The notes under the pieces are model-generated. The model was given only the letters and a program-made list of their open reading frames with translations, had not been told where the DNA came from and did no database searches. 64,000 nucleotides of DNA. It comes from Uliginosibacterium paludis. Its GTDB lineage: Bacteria; Pseudomonadota; Gammaproteobacteria; Burkholderiales; Rhodocyclaceae. Where the stretch lies: assembly GCF_039631355.1 (NCBI RefSeq), contig NZ_JBDIVF010000003.1, positions 558,001-622,000 of the forward strand, in the 5' to 3' direction. Below are positions 34,801 to 41,427 of the stretch, one piece after another (position 1 is the stretch's first letter; each line of letters begins with the position of its first letter). Both the position numbers and the translations under genes were made by a program.

Positions 34801-34924
34801 CATCCGGAAAGGCATCCACCGGCACCTGACGGAACGCTTGAACGCCAAGCCCCACCAGTACGGCAAACGCCACGATGACCAGCACTTTATAGCGCAGGGC
34901 CGCATCAACAATTACATTGAGCAT
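31805..34924 (-). CDS. czcA: Divalent-cation RND efflux pump CzcA-like
   Basis: A 1,039-aa heavy-metal RND transporter, full length, with N-terminal helix, two large periplasmic loops and twelve helices. Exports Co/Zn/Cd-type cations with CzcB and CzcC. In helix 4 the motif is AIGTGMMVDGAVVMVEN: the Asp of VDG and Glu of VEN are present, but the first Asp of the CzcA/CnrA DFG motif is Gly-Thr-Gly here, closer to the ZneA-like (HME3) pattern. Substrate could thus be mainly zinc. Last of the czcCBA trio, 15 bp after czcB. Confidence 0.92.
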   Translation of the reverse strand: MLNVIVDAALRYKVLVIVAFAVLVGLGVQAFRQVPVDAFPDVTPIQVNIYTESPGLAAEDVEKLLTTPIEGAMAGLPDVEEVRSVSLFGLSYVGVYFKDKVDIYFARRLVGEKLQEAKERLPQGYGEPVLGPNSSGLGQVFWYTVESADKKLSAMDLRTLHDWTVRLILRTAPGVDDVISWGGEEKQYQVQIDPRRLIKYSLSFKQVMEALTANNRQVGGQYIDVGAEQYLVRGLGLVSNTQDIGSIVVAEREGSPIYVRDVADVKEAPALRFGAVTRDGKEAVLGMALARVNENAQNVVDAVKAKLATAQAALPKGVTLKPIYDRTDIVQKALKTAESALLEGALLVALILFLFLGEIRSAIVVIVTLPLAMLIAFLLMDQFGLSANLMSLAGLAIGTGMMVDGAVVMVENAFRLLSHARESGKPINRTHVILQAAREVANPIAFAILIIIVVFLPLFSLTGLEGKLFKPMALTITFAMAGSLLLSLTLVPVLAALILKPKEERDTFLVRHAKRIYLPLLDWALARKKRVVGSAVALLIGALALFPLLGKEFMPQLQEGAIMFRITGIPSTSLAQSIRVSHEAETALRAKFPQVNSVLSTIGRAERGETADVNYMEVLLDMKPQSEWPEKISYAKLSGEMQEVLEQAVPTAVFGATQPIQMRVEELISGVRATLALKLYGEDLATLDRFSGQIKGVLDKVPGVADLSAEANKGKPQLIIKVDREAAARYGINADEILEVVQAGIGGSAVSTLIDGTRRFDIAVRLAEGYRASPDAIAAIPLRTSSGVLVPFSQVAKIETDEGYSFVRREQLQRYAVLQMDVKGRDVDGFVKDANAALSQSVQLPPGYWVEWGGAFENQQRAMARLGLIVPLTIGLIFILLYTAFNSVRHATLIIANVPFAIIGGIVALFISGQYLSVPSAIGFIAVFGVAMLNGIVMVSFLNDLRRQGLSIRDAVRQGAALRLRPVLMTASVAILGLVPMLISTGVGAETQRPLATVVVGGLITSTLLTLLLLPLMYEWAETRAARKSAFENHPEGEE

Positions 34925-34939
34925 GTTTGTGATCCCTTC

Positions 34940-36157
34940 TCAATGTGCGTCGCCAATTTGCGACTTGAGCATGCGTGCTTTGAGTTCATAACTACCGGCC
35001 ACCACGACTGAATCACCTGCGACCAGCCCCGATTTGATGACGCTGCGTCCACCCAGCTTCTGGCCCGGCTCGACAGCCTTGGGCTCGAAACCCCCATGCT
35101 CGGACACGAATACCGTCGGCTGCCCTTGCAGCAGCACGATGGCTTCGTCTGGCACGATGAGGGCCTGGCCGGACTTGGCGCCGGTTTCAATCATCGCGGT
35201 GGCAAACATTTCGGGCTTCAGGCGGCCATCCTTGTTCAGGATTTCGATGCGAGCCTGAACCGTACGGGTTTCCTTGTCGAGCACGCTGGCGATATAGGTC
35301 ACCTGGCCCTGAAACTTTTCGCCCGGATACGCCGTCACGCTCACGCTCGCCTTGTTGCCTGTACGTACCTTGGCCAACATCGCTTCGGTCAGGTTGGCCT
35401 CGATCCACAGCTTCGAAAGGTCGGCCACCATAAACAGCGCATCGCTGGGCGTTGCCAGCTCTCCTTGTGTAGCTTTTTTCTCGATGATCGTGCCGCTAAA
35501 CGGCGCAACTATCGGGAAGACCGACGCTGCGTTTGCATCCCCGGGCTTGGGTGCCGCGCCGAGCAGACGCAACTTGCCCTCAGCCGCGCGCAAGTCTGCC
35601 GATGCTTTTTCAAACTCAGCCTTCGCACGCAGGAAGTCCTTTTGCGAAATGATTTCGTCCGCGTTCAGGGCTTCGGCACGCTTGAAATCGGCTTGCGCTA
35701 CGCGGTGCGAACTCTGTGCCTGCATCCAGGCTGTCTGTGCTTCGCCCAAGGCGATGCTATCGAGTGTTGCCAGCGTCTGGCCGGCGCTGACCTGCTGTCC
35801 CAGACTGGCCGCTACGCTGACCAGCCGACCTTCAACGCGGGGCGCCACGCGGGCGATGCGATCCTGATTGGGTCGGATCGTCGCAGTCACGGTGAGGGTT
35901 TCAGCCAAATCCTCCGGCTGGATCGTGGCAATACGCAGCCCCGCGCGTTTGGCCTCGTCATCGGAAAGCTTGAGTCCGCCTTCCTGATGCTCGGCGGAGG
36001 CTTCAGTGCCGGCTTTGTCTGCTACGGCTTCGTTCTTGTTGCAGGCGCTCAGCGTTAGCACACATGCGCCAAGAACCAAGCAGCGCACCAGAGCGGAAGT
36101 CGTGAGCAGGGACTGGGGAGATTGGGGTTTGATGTTTTTCATGGTGAAACGCCTCAT
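34940..36157 (-). CDS. czcB: Membrane-fusion protein CzcB
   Basis: A 405-aa periplasmic adaptor. Signal with lipobox-like LTLSACNKNE at about 38; helical hairpin at about 140-200 (AQTAWMQAQSSHRVAQADFKRAEAL); barrel-sandwich and beta domains after it (PFSGTIIEKKATQGE, VSVTAYPGEKFQGQ). Lacks the His-rich N-terminus of some CzcB. The ATG at 36157 overlaps the czcC stop (ATGA); ATG 36142 with GAGG upstream is an alternative start. Connects CzcA to CzcC. Confidence 0.9.
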   Translation of the reverse strand: MRRFTMKNIKPQSPQSLLTTSALVRCLVLGACVLTLSACNKNEAVADKAGTEASAEHQEGGLKLSDDEAKRAGLRIATIQPEDLAETLTVTATIRPNQDRIARVAPRVEGRLVSVAASLGQQVSAGQTLATLDSIALGEAQTAWMQAQSSHRVAQADFKRAEALNADEIISQKDFLRAKAEFEKASADLRAAEGKLRLLGAAPKPGDANAASVFPIVAPFSGTIIEKKATQGELATPSDALFMVADLSKLWIEANLTEAMLAKVRTGNKASVSVTAYPGEKFQGQVTYIASVLDKETRTVQARIEILNKDGRLKPEMFATAMIETGAKSGQALIVPDEAIVLLQGQPTVFVSEHGGFEPKAVEPGQKLGGRSVIKSGLVAGDSVVVAGSYELKARMLKSQIGDAH

Positions 36158-37461
36158 GGCTGCACGCCCGCAGCTTGTTCCAGCGCGGTACGGGTCGTGA
36201 TGTAGTCGGATTGCGCGTCCAGCAGATCGCGGCGCGCATCAAGGGTTTGGCGGGTGACGACAATCATTTCGAGCAGGCCGATTTCACCCGCCCGTTGCGA
36301 TTTGCCCGCGAGTGCCTGATTGCTTTCCAGCGCAGGCAGCACCGTGCCCTGCAGGCGTTTGACGCGAGCCTCCACGCTTTGAAGCTTTGTCCAGAGCGCA
36401 CGCACCTGCGCAGCACTGTCGCGAACAGCAGCCTGCTGCTCGATCTGCGCTTGGCTCAGCTCGCTGGATGCCTGACCGATGCCACTGGCGTTGCGCCGGA
36501 ACAGCGGCAAAGGAAGCGAGACGGAAAGCGTGGTGACTTTCTCGCGCGCATCCACTGCGCCCTCACGTGCGACGCCTAGGCCAACGGTCAGGTCGGGATA
36601 CACACTGGCGCGCTGGAGCTTCAAACGGGCTGTTGCGCTTTCCGTGCGCGCCGCGAGTGCTCGCAAACGCGGTTGCGACGGCAGTTGCTCCAAGAGATGG
36701 GCCAGCGTGAAGGGCATGGCTTTCAGGACGAACGCTCCCTGCGCCTCCGGCGCGCTGCCTGCTGGCAATTGCAGACTGGCGGCCAGTTCATCGCGTGCGC
36801 CAGAAAGCTCTTCCCGCACTTGCGCCAGTTGATTGCGCGCGCGTTCAGCCTCGACCAGTGCCACGTTGGCATCCAGACGTGTGTCCTCTCCTGCCGCCCG
36901 GCGTTTTTGCATGGCATTGGCGGTGCTCTCGAACAGACGCAAGGCCTGCGTTTCGATGTCCAGCCGCTGCTGCAAGGCCAGTACCTTGAAGAAACGTTGT
37001 GAAACCTCGGTACGCGTCTGGCGTTGAGCCTCGTCAATCTCAGCCTGCAAGGCATTCAGGGCCGCTTCGGCTGCATCACGGCGATGAGTACCCTGACCTG
37101 CGATTTCGAAAGTCTGGGAGAGGCTTGCCGCCCATTCCTTCTGCCGGTCTGCGGGTGACTCAGCTGACGGAACCTGCCGCTTGGAGCGCTCCAGCGATAG
37201 CGTGGGATTGTTGTAGAGCCATGCCCCGGCATCGCTTCGCTCTCCCTGCGCCGCGTCCAGCAAGGCACGCTTGCTGCGCAAAGCCGGGTTGGCCTTTTCT
37301 GCCAATTCCCAAGCTTGGGACTCGGTCAGGCGAACGGTAAGGGTATCGGGAGCCAGGCTTCCCGCTGATGAGGTATCGGCCGGTATGACTGGCGATTGAG
37401 CCAATACGGGCGTGACGAATAGTGCGCCTGTTGCCAGTGCGCAAGACAAAATGAGTCGCAT
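36154..37461 (-). CDS. czcC: Outer-membrane factor CzcC
   Basis: A 435-aa TolC-family protein with signal peptide (LILSCALATGALFVTPVLAQ) and two outer-membrane efflux repeats; LRLTESQAWELAEKANPALRS-type start and VGLGVAREGAVDAREKVTTLSVSLPLPLFRRN near the second repeat are typical of CzcC. Forms the outer-membrane exit of the pump. Preceded by a czcI-like gene 97 bp upstream on the same strand. Confidence 0.9.
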   Translation of the reverse strand: MRLILSCALATGALFVTPVLAQSPVIPADTSSAGSLAPDTLTVRLTESQAWELAEKANPALRSKRALLDAAQGERSDAGAWLYNNPTLSLERSKRQVPSAESPADRQKEWAASLSQTFEIAGQGTHRRDAAEAALNALQAEIDEAQRQTRTEVSQRFFKVLALQQRLDIETQALRLFESTANAMQKRRAAGEDTRLDANVALVEAERARNQLAQVREELSGARDELAASLQLPAGSAPEAQGAFVLKAMPFTLAHLLEQLPSQPRLRALAARTESATARLKLQRASVYPDLTVGLGVAREGAVDAREKVTTLSVSLPLPLFRRNASGIGQASSELSQAQIEQQAAVRDSAAQVRALWTKLQSVEARVKRLQGTVLPALESNQALAGKSQRAGEIGLLEMIVVTRQTLDARRDLLDAQSDYITTRTALEQAAGVQP

Positions 37462-37558
37462 CGAACATTCCTTGCATATTGAAAAATCAAGCGAGGTAAT
37501 GTCCGGCGGAGTGTGCCGTGTCAGAAACTACAGGAAAGAATACAGGGCAGCCGCCGGA

Positions 37559-37906
37559 CTAGCCGACGGCGTACCAATTGGGCTTCTCTGGTCCTGCATG
37601 AAGGACGGATTGCGGATCAGGCGGAGAGGAGCTGCTGACAAAGAAGAGTTGCATGCCGGCATGCTGAGACAATTCAGAGATCAGCAGGTCGGTCAATTGA
37701 GCGTGACAGGCTTCGCAGTCTTGGTGCTTCACGCCTGGAGACGAGCCATCCGGAAACTTGCTGTCTACCGAACGATGCTGATGCGAATGATGGCCCAGAT
37801 GATTGGCCGTCTTGCCAGTTTCATGTTTGCAATAGCTACTCGCCATCGCCCAGGTGGACTGGAATGGCAGGCAAACCAAGAGAAAAATGAAAAGCAAGCT
37901 ACGCAT
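37559..37906 (-). CDS. czcI: CzcI-like exported protein leading the czc operon
   Basis: A 115-aa protein: signal peptide FIFLLVCLPFQSTWAMA, then Cys/His-rich HETGKTANHLGHHSHQHRS, a CEACHAQ motif and tail GPEKPNWYAVG. This is the CzcI layout seen before czcCBA in Cupriavidus and others, with a suggested regulatory or metal-sensing role in the periplasm. First gene of czcI-C-B-A-PII-lipoprotein; the MerR-type promoter at 38002-38032 reads into it. Confidence 0.82.
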   Translation of the reverse strand: MRSLLFIFLLVCLPFQSTWAMASSYCKHETGKTANHLGHHSHQHRSVDSKFPDGSSPGVKHQDCEACHAQLTDLLISELSQHAGMQLFFVSSSSPPDPQSVLHAGPEKPNWYAVG

Positions 37907-38001
37907 CAGGCGGCAGTCTAGTGATGAGATCTAATCACGGCAAGGTCGAATTCAATCCAGATTTTGAGCAAATCAATGTTGCAAATCGATTGCACGGGCA
38001 C

Positions 38002-38032
38002 ATTTAACAACCTGAAGTTGCTACAGAGTCAA
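38002..38032 (-). promoter_or_regulatory. MerR-type promoter of the czc operon
   Basis: Minus strand: -35 TTGACT (38032-38027), 19-bp spacer with CTGTAGCAACTTCAGG, -10 TTAAAT (38007-38002). It matches the cadA promoter in both hexamer layout and dyad, and reads toward czcI 95 bp away. CadR from 27844-28275 is the obvious candidate regulator. Confidence 0.8.
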
Positions 38033-38050
38033 GGGCTTTTTGACGGAGTA

Positions 38051-38107
38051 ATGAAGGTCATTGAACTAGCGCTGGTCGCTCAATGCTCGGTAGAGACAGC
38101 GCCCTAA
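38051..38107 (+). pseudogene. cadR-like gene remnant (18 codons)
   Basis: ATG plus 17 codons encode MKVIELALVAQCSVETAP and then stop at TAA. This parallels the start of CadR (MKIGELAQLAQCTVETVR) and sits in the same divergent arrangement beyond a CadR-type promoter. The rest of the gene is missing; after codon 17 the sequence is unrelated. The remnant shows that czcICBA once had its own divergent MerR-type regulator gene. Confidence 0.8.
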
Positions 38108-38366
38108 AATGGCGCACAGCAGGCGATTTCCTGTTGTCAAGCGCAACCATCCATGTGCGCCCAATATGCGGTTGGCCGCGAAGCTGAACCCCTAGCAATG
38201 TGTACCGAGAAGTGTTTTAGATCCAACAATTCATGCCTTAACGCGTGATAACTCCCTATTATCGTGCTTCATGATTTCCCGCAACTTAGGCCCGTCTTGA
38301 CTTATAAATAGTATGTACTAGCATGGTACGTATCAAGTATGAAATAAACAGCAGGGGATCAGTGCA
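38108..38366. other. Non-coding region before tnpT with inverted repeat
   Basis: No gene seen. At 38311-38333 arms GTATGTAC and GTACGTAT flank a 7-bp TAGCATG spacer; six of eight arm positions are symmetric. Upstream is TTGACT (38297-38302), a possible -35 for tnpT. The repeat has the size of a tyrosine-recombinase core site and could be half of the resolution region. Confidence 0.5.
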
Positions 38367-39386
38367 ATGGCGAGAAGCGGGCTATACAAGTCAGAGGTGA
38401 AGAAAGCGCGTGACGCACTGATCGTTCAAGGGAAATACCCCTCAATCGATGCGGTACGGGCTGAGCTAGGAACGGGCTCCAAAACCACCATTCATCGATA
38501 TCTGAAGGAGCTGGAAGAGGAGGAAGGGGGCGGCGTCGGAGGAGGAATCGCGATCAGCGAAGCCCTGCAAGATCTCGTGGGAAGGCTGTCAGCACGGCTG
38601 AACGAGGAAGCGGATGCTCGTGTCGCCGAGGCTCGTGCAACATGGGATGGTCAGCGTCAGCAACAAGCGAGCGAGATAGAAAAACTCCAGCAAGAACTTG
38701 GCGCCACCAAGGCTCAATTGACGGAAACCGTCCAGTTACTTGCTGATGAACGCGAAGCCCACTCGAAGTCTGGCCAGCTATTGATTACCGCACGCATGGA
38801 GGGCGAAAGGCTGACGCAGCAAGTCCAAGACATGGCAGAGCGCTTGTGCGACAACGAAGCGCACCGGCAGTCACTTGAAGAAAAGCATCTGCACGCTCGC
38901 ACAGCCCTGGAACACTACCGGGAATCCATCAAAGAGCAGCGCGATCAGGATCAGCGGCGCCACGAACAACAGGTTCAGCAACTTCAGGCTGAACTTCGGG
39001 CGAGCAATCAATCACTGTCAGCGAAGCAGGGCGAAATCACAAAGCTCTACGGCGAACTAGCCAAAACCACAGCCGAACTGGCCGCAGCCACAAAATCTCT
39101 GCATCAGGCAGAAAGCCAGTTGCATCGAGCTGAGAAGCTAACGGACGAACTTCGTCGGGCTATTTCAGAGCGTGAACATGCCGTAGCCACGCTGACGGAG
39201 CGCGCTGACCAGGCCGCTACTGCCAAGCAACAGCTTCACGAGGCGCTGGGACAGCGTGATGAGCAATTGCGGCAGCTGGACATCGAGCGAGCTCAGCTTC
39301 TGGCCATTCGAGACGGACAGGACACTTTACTTGCCGGGTTGCGCACGCAATTGGCCGAGTTACAGCAATTCAAGAGAGAGTCGTGA
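38367..39386 (+). CDS. tnpT: TnpT-like/KfrA-type DNA-binding coiled-coil protein
   Basis: A 339-aa cytoplasmic protein. Residues 1-60 form a KfrA-type DNA-binding domain (VKKARDALIVQGKYPSIDA..., GTGSKTTIHRYLKELE); the rest is a long Gln/Glu/Ala-rich coiled coil. TnpT of Tn4651 has this design and assists TnpS in cointegrate resolution. It ends 184 bp from the transposon's right end and reads outward. A plasmid-type KfrA is the alternative, but position in the transposon favours TnpT. Ribosome site AGGGGATCAG upstream. Confidence 0.78.
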   Translation: MARSGLYKSEVKKARDALIVQGKYPSIDAVRAELGTGSKTTIHRYLKELEEEEGGGVGGGIAISEALQDLVGRLSARLNEEADARVAEARATWDGQRQQQASEIEKLQQELGATKAQLTETVQLLADEREAHSKSGQLLITARMEGERLTQQVQDMAERLCDNEAHRQSLEEKHLHARTALEHYRESIKEQRDQDQRRHEQQVQQLQAELRASNQSLSAKQGEITKLYGELAKTTAELAAATKSLHQAESQLHRAEKLTDELRRAISEREHAVATLTERADQAATAKQQLHEALGQRDEQLRQLDIERAQLLAIRDGQDTLLAGLRTQLAELQQFKRES

Positions 39387-39472
39387 GGTTGCATGAGAGT
39401 TCATATGCGTGACTAACAGCCAAACCACATCCAATAAATCAGACACTTAGGGTTGTGTGTGGTGGAATTCCG

Positions 39473-39493
39473 GCTTTATCCCGGTCATGCCCC
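39473..39493 (-). repeat. Relic Tn3-type terminal repeat inside the right end
   Basis: Complement reads GGGGCATGACCGGGATAAAGC, nearly the same as the first 21 bases of the element's right end (GGGGTGTGACCGGGATGAAGC). It lies 77 bp inside the true end in the same orientation, as would remain if an older or related transposon had ended here. Confidence 0.6.
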
Positions 39494-39522
39494 AGTTACA
39501 AATAACAACAGTTAAAACAATT

Positions 39523-39570
39523 AGTTACGAGCTGAAAGTCCTAATTTTTGCTTCATCCCGGTCACACCCC
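39523..39570 (-). repeat. Right terminal inverted repeat of the transposon
   Basis: Complement starts GGGGTGTGA and then shares CCGGGATGAAGC and AAAAATTAGGAC with the left end, followed by partial matches including CGTAA and TTGTTTT. Directly followed by the AATAC duplication. Confidence 0.9.
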
Positions 39571-39575
39571 AATAC
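39571..39575. repeat. Target-site duplication, right copy (AATAC)
   Basis: Second copy of the 5-bp duplication; paiB coding sequence continues from the next base. Confidence 0.95.
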
Positions 39576-40076
39576 GGCGTGTTGCGGGCCCATCTGGCAC
39601 GGGCCAACACGCATTGGAGGGATCTGTCCGGTATCGAGGAATGCCTGGTTGTGTTTCAGGGGCCGGAAAACTATGTGACGCCCGGCTGGTATCCCGGCAA
39701 GGCCCGGGATCCGCGTGCAGTGCCGACCTGGAACTACGCCAGTGTGCAGATCAGGGGGCGACCATGCGTGCGGGAAGACGCGGCTTGGCTCGCCCGTCAG
39801 CTCGCGGATCTGAGCCGCCATCACGAGCAGATCCGGCCGCAGCCATGGTCGATTGAAGATCTGCCGCCCGACTTTCTCGAAGCTCAGCTCAGGGCGATCG
39901 TGGGGATCGAGATTCCGATCGGGCGCATCGACGGCAAGTTCAAGATGAGCCAGAACAGGCAGGACGAGGACCGCGCGGGCGTCATCCGCGGTTTGCGCGA
40001 CGCGAACGATCCGCATCACAACGACGAAGTCGCCGACGTGGTCGAGCGTGCTGCGGCCCAGCGTCCGGCCCGATGA
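39571..40076 (+). pseudogene. paiB: paiB, 3' part (166 codons), separated by the transposon
   Basis: From the GGC at 39576 the frame of the 5' fragment continues: GVLRAHLARANTHWRDL, then FQGPENYVTPGWYPGK, VPTWNYASVQ, AIVGIEIPIGRIDGKFKMSQNR and a stop at 40076. These are the PaiB signature blocks (ARAN-HW, VPTWNY, GKxKxSQNR) that form the FMN-binding split barrel and tail. No other disabling change is visible in either part, so the insertion is probably recent. Confidence 0.9.
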
Positions 40077-40246
40077 AGTCGAGCGTGTCGCCCCGCTGAT
40101 GCGGCCCCTCCCTTGTGAGCGGAGACCCCGGGACTGAACAGTCGAAGGCGACAAAAGTCACATTGCACACAGCCTGGTCTGTTCCGTGTCGCTCAAGGTG
40201 TTCCCGGAGAACGCGGCAAGTCATTGATTAACAATCGAAAGACTCT

Positions 40247-40263
40247 CAGGCATGGTCCTTGCG
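40247..40263 (+). promoter_or_regulatory. Sigma-54 promoter of the nifV operon
   Basis: CAGGCATGGTCCTTGCG carries GG (40249-40250) and GC (40261-40262) separated by 10 bp, as the -24/-12 elements require. The nifV ATG is 28 bp beyond the GC. I found no exact TGT-N10-ACA NifA site in the 170 bp upstream. Confidence 0.65.
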
Positions 40264-40290
40264 AAGCTCCTTCCGGGAAGGAGTTTCGCC

Positions 40291-41427
40291 ATGAATCCAG
40301 CATTCACGATCAACGACACGACACTGCGCGACGGAGAGCAAACGGCTGGCGTGGCGTTCACGGCTGCCGAAAAATGCGCCATTGCCCGTGCGCTGTCGGA
40401 AGCAGGCGTTCCGGAGCTCGAGATCGGCATTCCCGCAATGGGACTGGCGGAAATCGAAGCGATCAACGCGATCACGCAGGGAGGCATCCGCGCCCGCACG
40501 ATGGTCTGGGGCCGCATGGTGGAAAGCGATGTCCGGGCGGCACTGCGCTGCCGGGCAGACATCGCCCACCTCTCGATTCCCGTTTCCGATATCCACATCG
40601 AGGCCAAGCTCCGGCGCAGCCGTGACTGGGTGCTCGCCCAGATTGCGCCGCATGTCGGCATGGCGCTTGAGGGTGGCATGGAAGTCAGCGTCGGCATGGA
40701 AGACGCTTCCCGTGCTGACACCGACTTTCTCTGCCGGGTCGCCGAAGCTGCGCAGGCTGCCGGCGCACGACGCATCCGCTTTGCCGACACCCTCGGCATA
40801 CTCGACCCGTTCAGCACCTTTGAAACCATCAGCCGCCTGCGCCGCCACTCGGACATCGAGATCGAGATTCATGCTCATGATGATCTCGGGCTTGCCACGG
40901 CGAACACCCTGGCCGCCTTTCGTGCCGGTGCCACCCATGCCAACACCACCGTCAACGGCCTTGGCGAGCGCGCCGGCAACGCGCCGCTTGAAGAGGTGGT
41001 GATGGCTCTGCGCCACATCCACGGCATCGAACCGGGCGTCGACACGCAGGCCCTGCTGCCGATTTCACGGCTGGTGGCCAAGGCGTCCTGCCGACCGGTG
41101 GCGGCGAACAAGAGCATCGTGGGGGACGCGGTCTTCAGTCATGAATCCGGTATCCATGTTGATGGCTTGCTGAAAGACCAGCGCAACTATCAGGGCTTCG
41201 ATCCCGTCGAGCTGGGGCGTTCGCATCGACTGGTGCTCGGCAAGCACTCGGGCTCGCATGCCGTCATGGCAGCCTGCGAACGGCTGGGGCTCAAGCCCAC
41301 CCTGCTGCAGGCCGCGCAGATCGTTGAACGCATTCGCGACTATGCGATGCAGACCAAGACCGAGCCGGGCTCGATCGAACTGACCCGCTTCTTCATGGAA
41401 GCGTCCCGCACGGTACGGGAGGCATGA
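40291..41427 (+). CDS. nifV: Homocitrate synthase NifV
   Basis: A 378-aa enzyme that condenses acetyl-CoA and 2-oxoglutarate to homocitrate, the organic part of FeMo-cofactor. TIM-barrel with INDTTLRDGEQTAGVAF (DTTLRDGEQ signature), IEIEIHAHDDLGLATAN (metal-binding HxH) and NTTVNGLGERAGN. Start at 40291 has GGAAGGAG 6 bases before; the open frame 13 codons upstream includes this ribosome site and is rejected. Followed by nifP with a 4-bp overlap. NifV rather than LeuA/LysS is supported by nifW and nifP neighbours. Confidence 0.95.
   Translation: MNPAFTINDTTLRDGEQTAGVAFTAAEKCAIARALSEAGVPELEIGIPAMGLAEIEAINAITQGGIRARTMVWGRMVESDVRAALRCRADIAHLSIPVSDIHIEAKLRRSRDWVLAQIAPHVGMALEGGMEVSVGMEDASRADTDFLCRVAEAAQAAGARRIRFADTLGILDPFSTFETISRLRRHSDIEIEIHAHDDLGLATANTLAAFRAGATHANTTVNGLGERAGNAPLEEVVMALRHIHGIEPGVDTQALLPISRLVAKASCRPVAANKSIVGDAVFSHESGIHVDGLLKDQRNYQGFDPVELGRSHRLVLGKHSGSHAVMAACERLGLKPTLLQAAQIVERIRDYAMQTKTEPGSIELTRFFMEASRTVREA

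Larger units (their letters stand above)
5278..39570. mobile_element. 34.3-kb Tn3-family (Tn4651-like) metal-resistance transposon
   Basis: Bounded by inverted repeats starting GGGGT and sharing CCGGGATGAAGC followed by AAAAATTAGGAC, with AATAC duplicated on both sides, inside paiB. The left end carries tnpA, tnpC and a leftward tyrosine recombinase; the right end carries a tnpT-like gene. Between 9896 and 37906 lie copper/silver, cadmium/zinc/lead and cobalt/zinc-type resistance operons. TnpC and a TnpS/TnpT-type pair place it with Tn4651/Tn5041 rather than Tn21 or Tn3. All ends and catalytic residues look intact, so it may still be able to move. Confidence 0.93.
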
